Shown here: in pieces, positions 5,997 through 6,123 of the stretch
Position numbering within the stretch: position 1 is the stretch's first letter
How the letters are laid out: each line of letters opens with the position of its first letter
Source of the DNA: Bacillota bacterium
GTDB taxonomy: Bacteria; Bacillota; Clostridia; Acetivibrionales; JANLFN01
Direction of reading: 5' to 3'
DNA length: 6,123 nucleotides
Assembly (NCBI GenBank): GCA_023397675.1
Contig: JAEWTV010000090.1
Span: forward strand, 1 to 6,123
Notes under the pieces: generated by a model
Told to the model about the DNA's origin: nothing
What the model saw: only the letters and a program-made list of their open reading frames with translations
Databases searched by the model: none
Position numbers and translations under genes: made by a program

Positions 5997-6123
5997 GGGG
6001 CTGTTGCAAAACAAGCTCAACAAAAAAGGCGAGGCAACCACACAAAAAAGTGTTGGCTACCTCGTCTTTTTGCTTTAGAATTTAGTTGTGAACAAATCTC
6101 AAAAGCTCTTAGAGCATAACAAA
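5997..6123. mobile_element. Possible terminus of an insertion sequence continuing past the window
   Basis: GGGGCTGTTGCAAAAC (5997-6012) contains CTGTTGCAAA, the core of the terminal inverted repeats of IS6-family elements such as IS26 and IS257. Similar GG-CTGTTGCAAA ends occur on other transposons. It starts 20 nt after the binding-protein stop, and the sequence beyond it differs in character from the operon. On the minus strand a frame is open from the window edge to a TGA at 6019-6017 and could be the tail of a transposase. No transposase motif or second terminus is visible, so this is only a candidate. Confidence 0.3.
6022..6071 (+). terminator. Imperfect terminator-like hairpin downstream of the transporter operon
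   Basis: The left arm GGCGAGG (6028-6034) pairs with CCTCGTC (6060-6066), including one G-U pair. The inner CAACCACAC/GTGTTGGCTA segments extend it with mismatches and a bulge, around an A6 loop at 6044-6049. A T5 run follows at 6067-6071, and an A6 run precedes the stem at 6022-6027, so it could terminate transcription from either side. It is the first terminator candidate after the binding-protein gene. If the adjacent motif is an insertion-sequence end, this hairpin belongs to the element rather than to the original operon. Confidence 0.6.

Noticed and set aside
5677..6045. 122-codon minus-strand frame overlapping the binding-protein 3' end and the downstream hairpin
   Set aside because: Most of it is antisense to the clearly coding lipoprotein gene, and its start side runs through the terminator hairpin. 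No domain is recognisable.

Overview
The window looks like chromosomal DNA from a low-to-mid GC anaerobic Firmicute, most likely a clostridial/Oscillospirales-type bacterium. The reasons are strong AAGGAG-type ribosome binding sites, a lipoprotein with a Ser/Ala-rich linker after its lipobox, an LplB/YtcP-type sugar importer without its own ATPase, and a cysteine-rich extracellular protein. This placement is inferred from gene content and style, not from a marker gene.

Layout, all main genes on the + strand: (a) 1-132 is a short gene-poor stretch. One frame (3-71) carries a FGGY-sugar-kinase-like phosphate-binding motif and then stops, so it may be a kinase-gene remnant or a junction. (b) 133-1845 encodes a 570-residue cytoplasmic protein built like a GH42-type glycosidase: an (alpha/beta)8 barrel with a CxCxxC metal-site-like motif, a glutamine-amidotransferase-like middle domain and a beta-rich tail. 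I do not recognise an exact named family. (c) 1890-1930 is a strong Rho-independent terminator that closes this unit. (d) 1931-2192 is an A/T-rich intergenic leader with no gene, where the transporter promoter should lie. (e) 2193-5976 is a three-gene operon of two membrane permeases (LplB-like, then YtcP/LplC-like) and a large lipoprotein solute-binding protein, with a perfect stem-loop before the last gene. (f) 5977-6123 holds an imperfect bidirectional terminator-like hairpin and a motif resembling an insertion-sequence end, at the window edge.

Together the genes suggest uptake of an oligosaccharide or modified carbohydrate. The lipoprotein captures it outside the membrane, the two permeases import it using an ATPase encoded elsewhere (MsmX/MsiK style), and the barrel enzyme may cleave or modify it in the cytoplasm. 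The substrate cannot be read from the sequence. No regulator, ATPase, RNA gene, CRISPR array or defence system is visible. Overall this is a fairly ordinary carbohydrate-uptake locus. Its most novel part is the poorly characterised glycosidase-like enzyme, and both edges hint at rearrangement.
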